64,000 bases of DNA from JACVRX01 sp046726315 (GTDB taxonomy: Bacteria > Actinomycetota > Actinomycetes > Jiangellales > Jiangellaceae). How positions within the stretch are numbered: the stretch's first letter is position 1; each line of letters starts with the position of its first letter. Below the pieces are notes generated by a model. It worked only from the letters and a program-made list of their open reading frames with translations. It was not told the origin of the DNA and did not search any database. The position numbers were made by a program, and so were the translations under genes. The stretch covers positions 1 to 64,000 of the forward strand of contig JBKPAG010000017.1 of the NCBI GenBank assembly GCA_046726315.1, in the 5' to 3' direction. Of the stretch, positions 39,362 to 47,266 are shown one piece after another.

Positions 39362-40864
39362 TCAATTTCCACCCAGCTCGGGTGGCGGCACGATCTCCCG
39401 TTTGAGGATCTTGCCGGTTGGCCCCAACGGCATCGCGTCGACGAGCCAGATATGCCGGGGATACTTGTAGGCAGCCACCCGCTGTTTGGTGTACTCGCGC
39501 AGCTCGTCAGGCGTCACGCTGGCGTCCGGAAGGAGCTGGACCGCGGCTGCGACCTCCTCCCCGTGGGTGGGATGCGGGACGCCGATGACGGCGGCGGCGG
39601 CAACCGCAGGGTGCTCGTAGAGCACCTCTTCGACCTCGCGGGGGTAGACGTTGAACCCGCCCCGGATGATCAGGTCCTTCTTCCGGTCGACGATGAAGTA
39701 GTAGCCGTCCTCATCCCGGCGCGCCATGTCGCCGGTGCGGAACCAGCCGTCGCGCATCGCGTCAGCAGAGGCTTCCGGGCGGTTCCAGTAGCCCTTCATC
39801 ACGTTGTGACCCTTGATCGCGATCTCCCCCACCTGACCCTCGGGCACGTCGGCGAAGTCGTCGTCGACCAGCCGGAACGTAACGCCCTCGATCGGCGTGC
39901 CGATCGAGCCGGGCTTGCGTTCGCGGTCGGGGTGGTTGAACGAGGCGACCGGCGAGGTCTCCGACAGGCCGTAGCCCTCGAGGATGATGCAGCCGAACGC
40001 CGCCTCGAAGCCGCGCAGGATCTCCACCGGCATGGCCGCACCTCCCGACACGCACAGCCGCAGCGCGGAGGTGTCGTAGTCAGCGTGCTGGGGGTGTTGC
40101 AGCAATGCGGCGTACATGGTGGGCACACCCTCGAAAATCGTCACCCGATCGCGTTGCAGCGTCTCCAGAGCGGAGGCGGGGTCGAACCTCGGCAGCAGGG
40201 TGACGCATGCCCCCATCTGCACAGATGTGTTCAGAGCACAGGTCTGCCCGAACGAGTGGAACATCGGCAATCCGCCGAAGATCACGTCGTCCGAGGTGAT
40301 TGCGAAAAGGCGGGTACAGACCTCGGCGTTCTTCGACATGTTGGCATGCGTCAGCTCGGCTCCCTTCGGCTTCCCGGTGGTGCCGGACGTGTAGAGGATC
40401 ACGGCCGTGTCCTGCGGCTCGCGCTCGCTCACCACTGTGTCCGGCATCACGGCAGTGAGGGACTGCTCGAACTCACCCGGGGTGACCACGACGCATTCCG
40501 CGCTGGCGTCGGCGGCGCCCTTCGCGGCCTCGTCGGCAAACCCTGCGAAGGCGAAGATCCACGGCGCGCCGGAGTCTCCCAGGTAGAAGGCGACCTCTCG
40601 CGACTTCAGCAGCGGGTTCATCGGCACAACCACTCCGCCGGCTCGCAACACCCCGTAATAGATCAGCGGAAACGACGGCACATTCGGCAGCATGATCCCG
40701 ACCCGATCGCCCGGCCGCAGTCCCCTGAGTCGTAACATCGCAGCCACCCGGGCACTCGCGTCGTTGAGCTCTGCGAACGACATCTTCGTGTCGCCCAGTC
40801 GCAACGCCGGTCTCCCGTCGTGTGATCGCGCTGCTTCGACCAGCCCGTTCGCCAGATTCGTCAT
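39362..40864 (-). CDS. Long-chain fatty-acid-CoA ligase (AMP-forming)
   Basis: 500 residues of the ANL superfamily. The P-loop is AVILYTSGTTGKPKGAELTH; others are LPMFHSFGQTC, LEGYGLSETSPVASFN, DGWFRTGDMARRDEDGYYFI, VDRKKDLIIRGGFNVYPREVEE (hinge) and the C-terminal Lys in PLGPTGKILKRE. Activates a free acid to acyl-CoA, releasing AMP and PPi. The upstream gene on the same strand, 33 bases away, is an adenylate kinase, and the downstream one is phaC. Together they suggest activation of medium or long-chain acids into the polymer route. Confidence 0.9.
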   Translation of the reverse strand: MTNLANGLVEAARSHDGRPALRLGDTKMSFAELNDASARVAAMLRLRGLRPGDRVGIMLPNVPSFPLIYYGVLRAGGVVVPMNPLLKSREVAFYLGDSGAPWIFAFAGFADEAAKGAADASAECVVVTPGEFEQSLTAVMPDTVVSEREPQDTAVILYTSGTTGKPKGAELTHANMSKNAEVCTRLFAITSDDVIFGGLPMFHSFGQTCALNTSVQMGACVTLLPRFDPASALETLQRDRVTIFEGVPTMYAALLQHPQHADYDTSALRLCVSGGAAMPVEILRGFEAAFGCIILEGYGLSETSPVASFNHPDRERKPGSIGTPIEGVTFRLVDDDFADVPEGQVGEIAIKGHNVMKGYWNRPEASADAMRDGWFRTGDMARRDEDGYYFIVDRKKDLIIRGGFNVYPREVEEVLYEHPAVAAAAVIGVPHPTHGEEVAAAVQLLPDASVTPDELREYTKQRVAAYKYPRHIWLVDAMPLGPTGKILKREIVPPPELGGN

Positions 40865-40897
40865 CGCGATTGCTCCTTCCCGGGAGGCCGAATCGGA

Positions 40898-41473
40898 TCA
40901 GGCATCTAACAGCCGTTGTATCCTTTGTAGCTGCTCCAGCAGCGACCACGTCACCTGGTCGATGTGCCGGGACCCGTCGACCACGACGAGTCGCTCCCGC
41001 TGTGCGTAATAGTCCAGCATCGGCAAGGTCTTCTCGTCGTACACGTCGAGCCGGTGCGCAATCACGTCAGGAGTGTCTTCCGCACCCCGACCTCGTGCCA
41101 GCAACCGCCGCACCAGGTCGTCGCGGGGTACGTCGAGATGAGCGGCCACCTGCACCGCCACGCCGAGCTCCCGGGCCACCCGGTACGCCGCCTCCGCCTG
41201 GTCTACGGTGCGCGGGAACCCATCGAGCAAGTAGCCGCCCTGCTCGGAAGCCGCAACAACGGGTTCACGCAGCATGTCGATCACGAGATCGTCGGGCACC
41301 AGGTCGCCCCGGGCCACGTACGACTGGGCAGCACGCCCGATCGCCGACTCCTCGGAAATGTGCTTGCGGAGGAGGTCGCCGCTGGAGATGTGCGTGATCC
41401 CGAAGTGCTCTGCCAGCCGAACCGCCTGGGTGCCCTTCCCGGCACCAGGAGCGCCGATGAGCAACAGCCGCAC
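40898..41473 (-). CDS. Adenylate kinase paralogue in the PHA operon
   Basis: 191 residues from GTG 41473, with AGGAGGA just upstream; a longer frame reaches 41629. Canonical motifs: LLLIGAPGAGKGTQAVRLAE (P-loop), ISSGDLLRKHI, GYLLDGFPRTVDQAEA, RRLLARGRGAEDTPDVIAHR and LDVYDEKTLPMLDYY. The LID is the short type with no zinc Cys. Actinobacteria normally carry adk in the ribosomal protein operon next to secY, so a copy leading an acyl-CoA ligase/phaC operon is unusual. Adk converts AMP + ATP to 2 ADP, which could remove the AMP formed by the ligase encoded next to it. Confidence 0.87.
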   Translation of the reverse strand: MRLLLIGAPGAGKGTQAVRLAEHFGITHISSGDLLRKHISEESAIGRAAQSYVARGDLVPDDLVIDMLREPVVAASEQGGYLLDGFPRTVDQAEAAYRVARELGVAVQVAAHLDVPRDDLVRRLLARGRGAEDTPDVIAHRLDVYDEKTLPMLDYYAQRERLVVVDGSRHIDQVTWSLLEQLQRIQRLLDA

Positions 41474-41535
41474 GCTTCCTCCTGTGCCCATCCCACCACG
41501 AAATCCGGCCGAAAACGGCAGTGTCACTGTACGAC

Positions 41536-41628
41536 TGATCACGGATGTATTTGCGGAAACAGGTGGTTCAGTACGCTGACACCACTCATCAGGGACACAT
41601 TCTGTTCGGCCCATAGTCCCCGTGATCA
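41536..41628. repeat. Spaced inverted repeat in the divergent adk/maoC promoter region
   Basis: TGATCACGG (41536-41544) is the exact reverse complement of CCGTGATCA (41620-41628). The two 9-mers flank most of the 198-base gap (41474-41671) between the adk paralogue (minus) and the MaoC gene (plus). Spaced half-sites in a shared promoter region could be bound by a regulator that loops DNA. No clear promoter boxes were identified. Confidence 0.35.
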
Positions 41629-41671
41629 TGGATAACTCGGCACGGTCGCTCGGAATCGCGAAGGGGCAGTA

Positions 41672-42130
41672 ATGGCCATCACTGCGCGTGGACTCGACGG
41701 GTTGAAGGCACTGGCCAGGACAGATCTGGGCAGCAGCGGCTGGCTAGAGGTCACCCAGGACCGGGTGAACACGTTCGCCGACGCCACCGGTGACGACCAG
41801 TGGATCCACGTTGACGTCGAGAAGGCCAAGTCCGGTCCGTTCGGCGGGACGATCGCCCATGGCTACCTCACGATGTCGCTGATCGTTCCACTGCTCGACG
41901 AATTGCTCGACGTTCAGGACGTGAAGATGGGCGTCAACTACGGATTGGAAAAGGTTCGCTTCCCCACCCCCGTTCCAGTGGGCAGCCGGATCCGCCTCAG
42001 CGCCACGGTCAACTCCGTGGAAGAGGTCGCCGGCAACGGCGTTCAGATGCAGGTCGACTGCACCGTCGAGGTCGATGGCTCCGACAAGCCGGCCTGTGTT
42101 GCGCAGGTCCTCTACCGCCACTACGGATGA
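41672..42130 (+). CDS. MaoC-family (R)-specific enoyl-CoA hydratase (PhaJ/Rv0130-like)
   Basis: 152 residues with a single hotdog fold. The hydratase 2 motif is clear: TFADATGDDQWIHVDVEKAK with catalytic Asp and His, then GPFGGTIAHGYLTMSLIVPL. Later VNYGLEKVRFPTPVPVGSRI is typical of single-domain MaoC proteins. Enzymes of this type turn trans-2-enoyl-CoA into (R)-3-hydroxyacyl-CoA, the substrate of PhaC. The divergent position beside the phaC operon supports a PhaJ role. GGGG lies seven to ten bases ahead of the ATG. Confidence 0.88.
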   Translation: MAITARGLDGLKALARTDLGSSGWLEVTQDRVNTFADATGDDQWIHVDVEKAKSGPFGGTIAHGYLTMSLIVPLLDELLDVQDVKMGVNYGLEKVRFPTPVPVGSRIRLSATVNSVEEVAGNGVQMQVDCTVEVDGSDKPACVAQVLYRHYG

Positions 42131-42198
42131 AGCCGTAGCGTCGGCAGCGCGGGAGCGTGGCGTGGCCGCTGCCGCAGTCCGTCAGCGGCACTGGGACA

Positions 42199-43527
42199 AT
42201 GGCGCGCGTGACGTACCCGGCCGATGCGCCCCAGAGCGCGGCGCTCTTCGGACGGGCGCAGGCGGTGACACCGGGCGGGGTGAACTCGCCGGTCCGGGCG
42301 TTCCAGGCGGTGGGTGGGACACCACGCTTCGTCGTTCGAGGGAACGGCCCGTTCGTCCACGACGCGGATGGGCGTGAGTACGTCGACCTGGTCTGCTCAT
42401 GGGGGCCGCTGCTCCTCGGGCACGCGCATCCGGCGGTGATCGAGGCAGTCGCCCGTCAGATCGCGCTGGGAACGTCGTACGGGACGCCGACCGAACCGGA
42501 GGTCGAGCTGGCCGAGGAGATCGTCGAGCGGATGCCGGTCGACAAAGTCCGGTTCGTCTCCAGTGGCACCGAGGCGACGATGAGCGCTATCCGGTTGGCC
42601 CGCGCTGCCACGAGTCGGACGAAGATCGTGAAGTTCGCGGGTCATTACCATGGCCATGTCGACGCATTGTTGGCCAGCGCCGGCAGCGGCGTCGCGACAT
42701 TCGCGCATCCGGCATCTCCCGGCGTGACCGCGGCGAGTGCGTCCGACACCATCGTGCTTCGGTACAACGACGCCACGGTGCTGAAAGCAGCCTTCGCCGA
42801 GCATGGTCACGAAATCGCATGCGTCATCGCCGAGCCGGCGGCCGGGAACATGGGTGTTGTCCCGCCCGTCGACGGCTTCAACGCGTTTCTTCGCGACACT
42901 GTTCATGCGGCCGGCGGCTTGCTCATTCTCGACGAGGTGATGACCGGGTTCCGGGTCAGCCGCTCCGGCTGGTACGGGTTGGATCGCATTGCGGCCGACC
43001 TGATCACATTCGGCAAGGTGATGGGTGGCGGCTTCCCAGCAGCGGCATTCGGCGGCCGCTCGGAGCTCATGGAGCTGCTCGCTCCGGCCGGCCCGGTTTA
43101 TCAAGCGGGCACGCTGTCCGGAAACCCGGTCGCGACGACGGCCGGGCTCGCCACTCTCCGGCAGGCCGACGACGCCGTCTACGCCCGAGTAGACCTGGCG
43201 GCTCGGACCGTCGGCGAGCTGGTCACCAAGGCGCTGACTGCGGAGGGCGTCGAGCACCGTGTCCAATTCGCCGGCAACCTGTTCAGCGTGTTTTTCGTCG
43301 AACCAGACCAGCCGGTCGAGGACTTCGACGGGGCGCGGCGCACCGACACCGGACGCTTCGCGGCGTTCTTCCATGCGATGCTCGAGCGCGGCGTCTACCT
43401 CCCGCCGTCGGCGTTCGAGGCCTGGTTCGTGTCGGCGGCGCATGACGACGCCGCGCTCGACCGCGTGGCGGAGGCGGCGCCGTGGGCTGCCCGGGCGGCG
43501 GCACGGGCCCGGACGGTGCCGGCTTGA
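42199..43527 (+). CDS. hemL: Glutamate-1-semialdehyde 2,1-aminomutase HemL
   Basis: Converts glutamate-1-semialdehyde, the HemA product, to 5-aminolevulinate with PLP. 442 residues from ATG 42199; an in-frame GTG lies at 42157. VTPGGVNSPVRAFQAVGGTP is the family opening. Others are VDLVCSWGPLLLGHAHPAVI, VRFVSSGTEATMSAIRLARA, KFAGHYHGHVDALLASAGSG, LILDEVMTGFRVS and the PLP-binding Lys in DLITFGKVMGGGFPAAAFGG. Leads a plus-strand run in which each next gene overlaps or nearly overlaps the last. Confidence 0.96.
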   Translation: MARVTYPADAPQSAALFGRAQAVTPGGVNSPVRAFQAVGGTPRFVVRGNGPFVHDADGREYVDLVCSWGPLLLGHAHPAVIEAVARQIALGTSYGTPTEPEVELAEEIVERMPVDKVRFVSSGTEATMSAIRLARAATSRTKIVKFAGHYHGHVDALLASAGSGVATFAHPASPGVTAASASDTIVLRYNDATVLKAAFAEHGHEIACVIAEPAAGNMGVVPPVDGFNAFLRDTVHAAGGLLILDEVMTGFRVSRSGWYGLDRIAADLITFGKVMGGGFPAAAFGGRSELMELLAPAGPVYQAGTLSGNPVATTAGLATLRQADDAVYARVDLAARTVGELVTKALTAEGVEHRVQFAGNLFSVFFVEPDQPVEDFDGARRTDTGRFAAFFHAMLERGVYLPPSAFEAWFVSAAHDDAALDRVAEAAPWAARAAARARTVPA

Positions 43528-44171
43528 CGACGACCACGCGGGTACATCTGCTCCGGCACGCCGAGGTGCACAATCCAGACGGCGTCCTCTATGGGCGGCA
43601 ACCCGGCTACCACCTGTCGGAGCGGGGCCTAGCCATGGCGAACAGGATCGCTGAGACCGTCGCGGATCGCGACATCGTGTGGCTGGTCTCCTCGCCGTTG
43701 GAACGCGCACAGGAGACGGCGGCGCCGATAGCGGCGAAGCTCGGGCTCGATGTCATGATCGACGACCGGCTGACCGAGGCGGCGAACGTGTTCCAGGGTT
43801 TGCGGTTGGGCGCCGGTGGGTGGTCATTGCTGCGTCCCAGGTACCTAAGACATCTTCTCAACCCGTTCCGACCGTCGTGGGGCGAGCCTTACGTCGAGCT
43901 GGTGGCTCGCATGCGTCGAGCCATGGCCGATGCCAGGACGGCTGCAGAAGGCCATGAGGCTCTGCTGGTCTCGCACCAGCTCCCGATCTGGATCTTCCGC
44001 TCCGCTGTCGAAGGCCGTCGGCTGTGGCACGACCCACGCAAACGGGTGTGTTCGCTGGCCAGCCTGACGACATTCGCGTACGAGGACGATCCGATCGTCT
44101 CGGTGGCGTACAGCGAGCCGGCCGCGGACCTACTGCCCACGTCGGGCAGGCACATGGACGCCGGAGCCTGA
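43524..44171 (+). CDS. Histidine phosphatase family protein (phosphoglycerate mutase-like)
   Basis: 215 residues from TTG 43524, which overlaps the hemL stop (TTGA). The active-site motif is VHLLRHAEVHNPDGVLYGRQ (RHxE variant of RHG), with the partner His in EALLVSHQLPIWIFRSAVEG and the Arg/Glu region SSPLERAQETAAPIAAKLG. The same gene (Rv0525) sits between hemL and the thioredoxin-like gene in mycobacteria. The substrate is unknown; a role linked to haem or cytochrome assembly is suggested by position only. Confidence 0.88.
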   Translation: MTTTTRVHLLRHAEVHNPDGVLYGRQPGYHLSERGLAMANRIAETVADRDIVWLVSSPLERAQETAAPIAAKLGLDVMIDDRLTEAANVFQGLRLGAGGWSLLRPRYLRHLLNPFRPSWGEPYVELVARMRRAMADARTAAEGHEALLVSHQLPIWIFRSAVEGRRLWHDPRKRVCSLASLTTFAYEDDPIVSVAYSEPAADLLPTSGRHMDAGA

Positions 44172-44175
44172 GTTG

Positions 44176-44775
44176 ATGCGGGTCGTGCGCGTGCTCGCCG
44201 TTATCGCTGCCGGCATCTGTGTGGCAGCGGGTTGCTCGGACGGTCAGGTCGAGCGCAGCGACTCGGCCGGTCAGACCCGTTATGTCGAGGGCAGCGGGGT
44301 CGTCACGATCGTGCCGCCCGACGATCGTCAGCCCGCGCCGGAGTTCTCCGGACCGCTCCTCGACGGCACCGGTGAGTTCGCCCTCGCTCAGGCGCACGGC
44401 GACGTCGTCGTCCTCAACGTTTGGGCGTCATGGTGTCCACCGTGTCGGAAGGAAGCCCCGGCCCTGCAGGCGGTGTCCACCGAGCTTGCAGCGCAGGGCG
44501 TGCAGTTCGTCGGCGTCAACGTCCGCGACAATGCCACTGATGCGCGGGCCTTCGAGCAGGAGTTCGGTCTGACCTATCCGAGTGTCGTGGACACGAACAG
44601 CGCGCTGTTGTTGGCGTTCCGGGACACGCTGCCGCCGAGCGCGATCCCGAGCACCCTGGTCATCGATCGGAAGGGCCGGCTGGCCGCCCGGGTGCTCGAC
44701 GAAGTCACCGAGACCTCGCTACGCGATCTCGTTGCCGACATCGCCGCCGAGGATGTAGCCCAGACCGATGGGTGA
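44176..44775 (+). CDS. resA: ResA-like thioredoxin-fold lipoprotein for cytochrome c maturation
   Basis: 199 residues. A signal peptide with lipobox (VLAVIAAGICVAAGC) anchors it outside the membrane. The thioredoxin domain has VVLNVWASWCPPCRKEAPAL with the WCPPC redox site and the cis-Pro loop PPSAIPSTLVIDRKGRLAAR. It should reduce the apocytochrome CxxCH disulfide, with electrons from CcdA, whose gene overlaps its 3' end by eight bases. Equivalent to Rv0526. Confidence 0.92.
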   Translation: MRVVRVLAVIAAGICVAAGCSDGQVERSDSAGQTRYVEGSGVVTIVPPDDRQPAPEFSGPLLDGTGEFALAQAHGDVVVLNVWASWCPPCRKEAPALQAVSTELAAQGVQFVGVNVRDNATDARAFEQEFGLTYPSVVDTNSALLLAFRDTLPPSAIPSTLVIDRKGRLAARVLDEVTETSLRDLVADIAAEDVAQTDG

Positions 44776-45514
44776 GACGTTCGCCGATACGGTCCTTTCC
44801 GGATCGTTGCTTGTCGCGGTTCCGGTGGCCGCACTTGCCGGACTGGTCTCCTTCTTGTCCCCGTGCATTCTGCCGTTGGTGCCCGGCTATCTGTCGTACG
44901 TGACCGGCCTGTCCGGAATCGAGCTGACCGAGGGCCGGCGCAGCCGAGTTGTACTCGGCGCCCTGTTGTTCGTCCTCGGCTTCTCCGTCGTGTTCGTCTC
45001 TTATGGTGCCCTGTTCGGTGGGCTCGGCTCGGTGCTGCGAGAGTACGCAGATCCGATCACGCAGGTGATGGGAGTCGTCCTGATCGTCCTCGGACTCGTG
45101 TTCGCGGGGTGGTTGCCGGGCGCCGCTCGAGAGTGGCGCTGGCATGTCTCGCCGGCCGTGGGCGTGGCCGGCGCTCCAATCGTCGGCGCGCTGTTCGGCA
45201 TCGGTTGGACGGCCTGCACAGGCCCCACGCTGGCAGCGGTCCAGGCATTGGCGTTCGACGACGGCAGCGCTGCTCGGGGCGCATTGCTATCGCTGTCGTA
45301 CTGCCTTGGCCTTGGGCTGCCCTTCGTCGCCGCCGCCCTGGCTTACCGCAAGGCGCTCGGCGCGTTCGGCTGGGTCCGAAAGCATCAGGTGTGGGTGCTC
45401 CGCCTCGGCGGCGCCATGCTGATCGGGCTCGGCCTGCTACTGGCCAGCGGTGTTTGGACCCAGATCGTGTCTTCGCTGCAAGGGTGGATCGGCGGGTTCG
45501 AGGTGGCCGTGTGA
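44768..45514 (+). CDS. ccdA: Thiol-disulfide transmembrane protein CcdA
   Basis: 248 residues with six membrane spans of the DsbD/CcdA type. The two redox Cys are in LAGLVSFLSPCILPLVPGYL (first span) and ALFGIGWTACTGPTLAAVQA (fourth). It carries electrons from cytosolic thioredoxin across the membrane to ResA. Overlaps resA and resB, so the set is translationally coupled. Equivalent to Rv0527. Confidence 0.95.
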   Translation: MGETFADTVLSGSLLVAVPVAALAGLVSFLSPCILPLVPGYLSYVTGLSGIELTEGRRSRVVLGALLFVLGFSVVFVSYGALFGGLGSVLREYADPITQVMGVVLIVLGLVFAGWLPGAAREWRWHVSPAVGVAGAPIVGALFGIGWTACTGPTLAAVQALAFDDGSAARGALLSLSYCLGLGLPFVAAALAYRKALGAFGWVRKHQVWVLRLGGAMLIGLGLLLASGVWTQIVSSLQGWIGGFEVAV

Positions 45515-47265
45515 CGGTTCGCGAGGCATCGACTACCGAGGCGACGGAGCCGGGCCGGCCGCCAGCGCTCTCACCCAGCGAGCTCGCCGCGTGGGCCTGG
45601 CGGCAGCTCACCTCCATGCGCGTGGCGCTGATCCTGTTGTTCCTGCTCGCCGTCGCAGCCATCCCGGGTTCTGTGGTACCGCAGCGTGAGATCAACCCGC
45701 TTGCCGTCGCGGATTTCCGCGATCGCAACCCGGCGCTGGCGCAGTGGTACGACCGGCTGGGCCTGTTCGACGTGTTCTCAGCGCCGTGGTTCGCAGCCAT
45801 CTATCTGGCGCTGATCGTGTCGCTGGTCGGCTGCATCGTGCCCCGGTCTTTCCAGCACTGGCGGGACACCCGCGCCGACCCGCCACCCGCGCCCCGTCGG
45901 CTGTCCCGGATGCCCGCCTACCGCCGCTTCGAGACCGGCGCCCCCCCGGCCGACGTGCTTGCCGCCGCCCGAGACGTACTCAAATCCCGCCGGTTTCGGC
46001 TGGGGGTCGGGGTCCGGCCGGATGCTCCGCGGTCGCAGAGCGGTCGGGGGGCGGTCGGAGGCGGCAGCGGGCGTCTAAAGAGCGATTCGTGGCATGCTCT
46101 TCGGCCACGAATCGCGGAGCCCGCAGAGCCCTCGAGCGTCCCCCGACCCCCATCCGTCGAAGCGGCGACGACCGACTCCGTCGCCGCAGAAGCCGGCCAG
46201 CTGCGCGAGGCCGGCAACCTCGTCTTCCACCTCGCGGTGGTCGTCGTGCTGATGGCGGTCGCCGTCGGCAGCCTCTTCGGCTACCGGGCAACCGTGATCG
46301 TGCCGGAGGGATCGAGCTTCGCGAACTCCGTCATCCAATACGACGGCCTGTCCAGCGGTGCGCTGTTCGACGCCAGCGACCTGCCGCCGTTTTCGCTGGA
46401 ACTGGACGGGTTCGACATGCAGTTCGTCGAGGCCGGATCGCAGCTCGGCGCACCCGACGATTTCGAGGCGACGGTGCGATTCACGCCCGAGCCCGGTGCT
46501 GAGGAGGAAACCCGAACCATCCGCGTCAACGAGCCGCTCGAGGTAGGCGGCACGCTGATCCACATTCTCAACCCTGGCTATGCCCCCCTGATCACCGTTC
46601 GGGACGCGAAGGGCACAGTTCTCGCCGAAGGGCCGGTGCCGTTCCTGCCACAGGACGACTCCTTTACTTCTACCGGCGTACGGAAGGTGCCGGTGGGACC
46701 AGGCGTTGCGCTCGGCGAGGACATCGGTATCCAGGGCCTCTTCCTCCCGACGGCCTTGTTGGACGACAAGGGCCCGCGCTCGATCTTTCCCGAGCCACGC
46801 AACCCGGCGCTGTTCTTCACCGCGTTTCATGGTGACCTGGGTCTCGATGACGGCCGGCCCCAATCGGTCTATCGGCTCGACCCGGATGGCATGGAGCAGT
46901 TCCGGGCCGAGGATGGCGACGTGTTCCGTGCCGCCCTCACTGTCGGAGAGACCGCCACCCTGCCGGACGGATACGGCAGCGTCACCTTCGACGGATACGT
47001 CAGCTGGGTCAACTTCCAGGTGTCTCGCAATGCCGGCAAGGAGTTCGTCCTGGCAGGCGCCATGCTGGCACTCGCCGGCTTGCTGTTGTCGCTGTATGTG
47101 CGACGGCGGCGGGTGTGGGTGCGGGTAACCGAAGTGGACGGCGGCGGTACCGTGGTCGAGGTCGCGGGGCTGCAGCGGTCCGACAGCGGCGATCTCGACG
47201 CCGAGGTCGGTGCCGTCACCGACGAGCTCGAGCTGCGGGTTCGCTCGGCCAGACCGGAGGGGTGA
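45511..47265 (+). CDS. resB: Cytochrome c biogenesis protein ResB
   Basis: 584 residues from GTG 45511 (GTGA overlap with ccdA). Early spans (MRVALILLFLLAVAAIPGSV, APWFAAIYLALIVSLVGCIV) are followed by FQHWRDTRADPPPAPRRLSR and LVFHLAVVVVLMAVAVGSLF. A large periplasmic domain follows (FANSVIQYDGLSSGALFDAS onward, then NEPLEVGGTLIHILNPGYAP), and a final span VLAGAMLALAGLLLSLYV. ResB pairs with CcsB to deliver and attach haem. A low-complexity insertion at residues about 170-225 contains a perfect 12-bp palindrome at DNA level (46082-46115), unusual for a core gene. Confidence 0.93.
   Translation: MTVREASTTEATEPGRPPALSPSELAAWAWRQLTSMRVALILLFLLAVAAIPGSVVPQREINPLAVADFRDRNPALAQWYDRLGLFDVFSAPWFAAIYLALIVSLVGCIVPRSFQHWRDTRADPPPAPRRLSRMPAYRRFETGAPPADVLAAARDVLKSRRFRLGVGVRPDAPRSQSGRGAVGGGSGRLKSDSWHALRPRIAEPAEPSSVPRPPSVEAATTDSVAAEAGQLREAGNLVFHLAVVVVLMAVAVGSLFGYRATVIVPEGSSFANSVIQYDGLSSGALFDASDLPPFSLELDGFDMQFVEAGSQLGAPDDFEATVRFTPEPGAEEETRTIRVNEPLEVGGTLIHILNPGYAPLITVRDAKGTVLAEGPVPFLPQDDSFTSTGVRKVPVGPGVALGEDIGIQGLFLPTALLDDKGPRSIFPEPRNPALFFTAFHGDLGLDDGRPQSVYRLDPDGMEQFRAEDGDVFRAALTVGETATLPDGYGSVTFDGYVSWVNFQVSRNAGKEFVLAGAMLALAGLLLSLYVRRRRVWVRVTEVDGGGTVVEVAGLQRSDSGDLDAEVGAVTDELELRVRSARPEG
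46082..46115. repeat. 12-bp perfect inverted repeat inside resB
   Basis: GCGATTCGTGGC (46082-46093) is the exact reverse complement of GCCACGAATCGC (46104-46115), with loop ATGCTCTTCG. It encodes part of a low-complexity stretch (about 45990-46200: GVRPDAPRSQSGRGAVGGGS and on to SSVPRPPSVEAATTD) lying in the cytoplasmic loop between membrane spans. The stem plus in-frame spacing suggests a small palindromic element that has inserted without breaking the frame. Confidence 0.6.
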
Positions 47266-47266
47266 C

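Noticed and set aside
39452..40735. Plus-strand open frame of 427 codons
   Set aside because: Antisense to the acyl-CoA ligase with its complete ANL motifs; the translation is His/Arg/Gly rich with no family features.
42397..43710. Minus-strand open frame of 437 codons
   Set aside because: Antisense to hemL, no domain signature.
44863..45510. N-terminal extension of the resB frame
   Set aside because: It lies inside ccdA in another frame; GTG 45511 overlapping the ccdA stop gives the correct ResB start.
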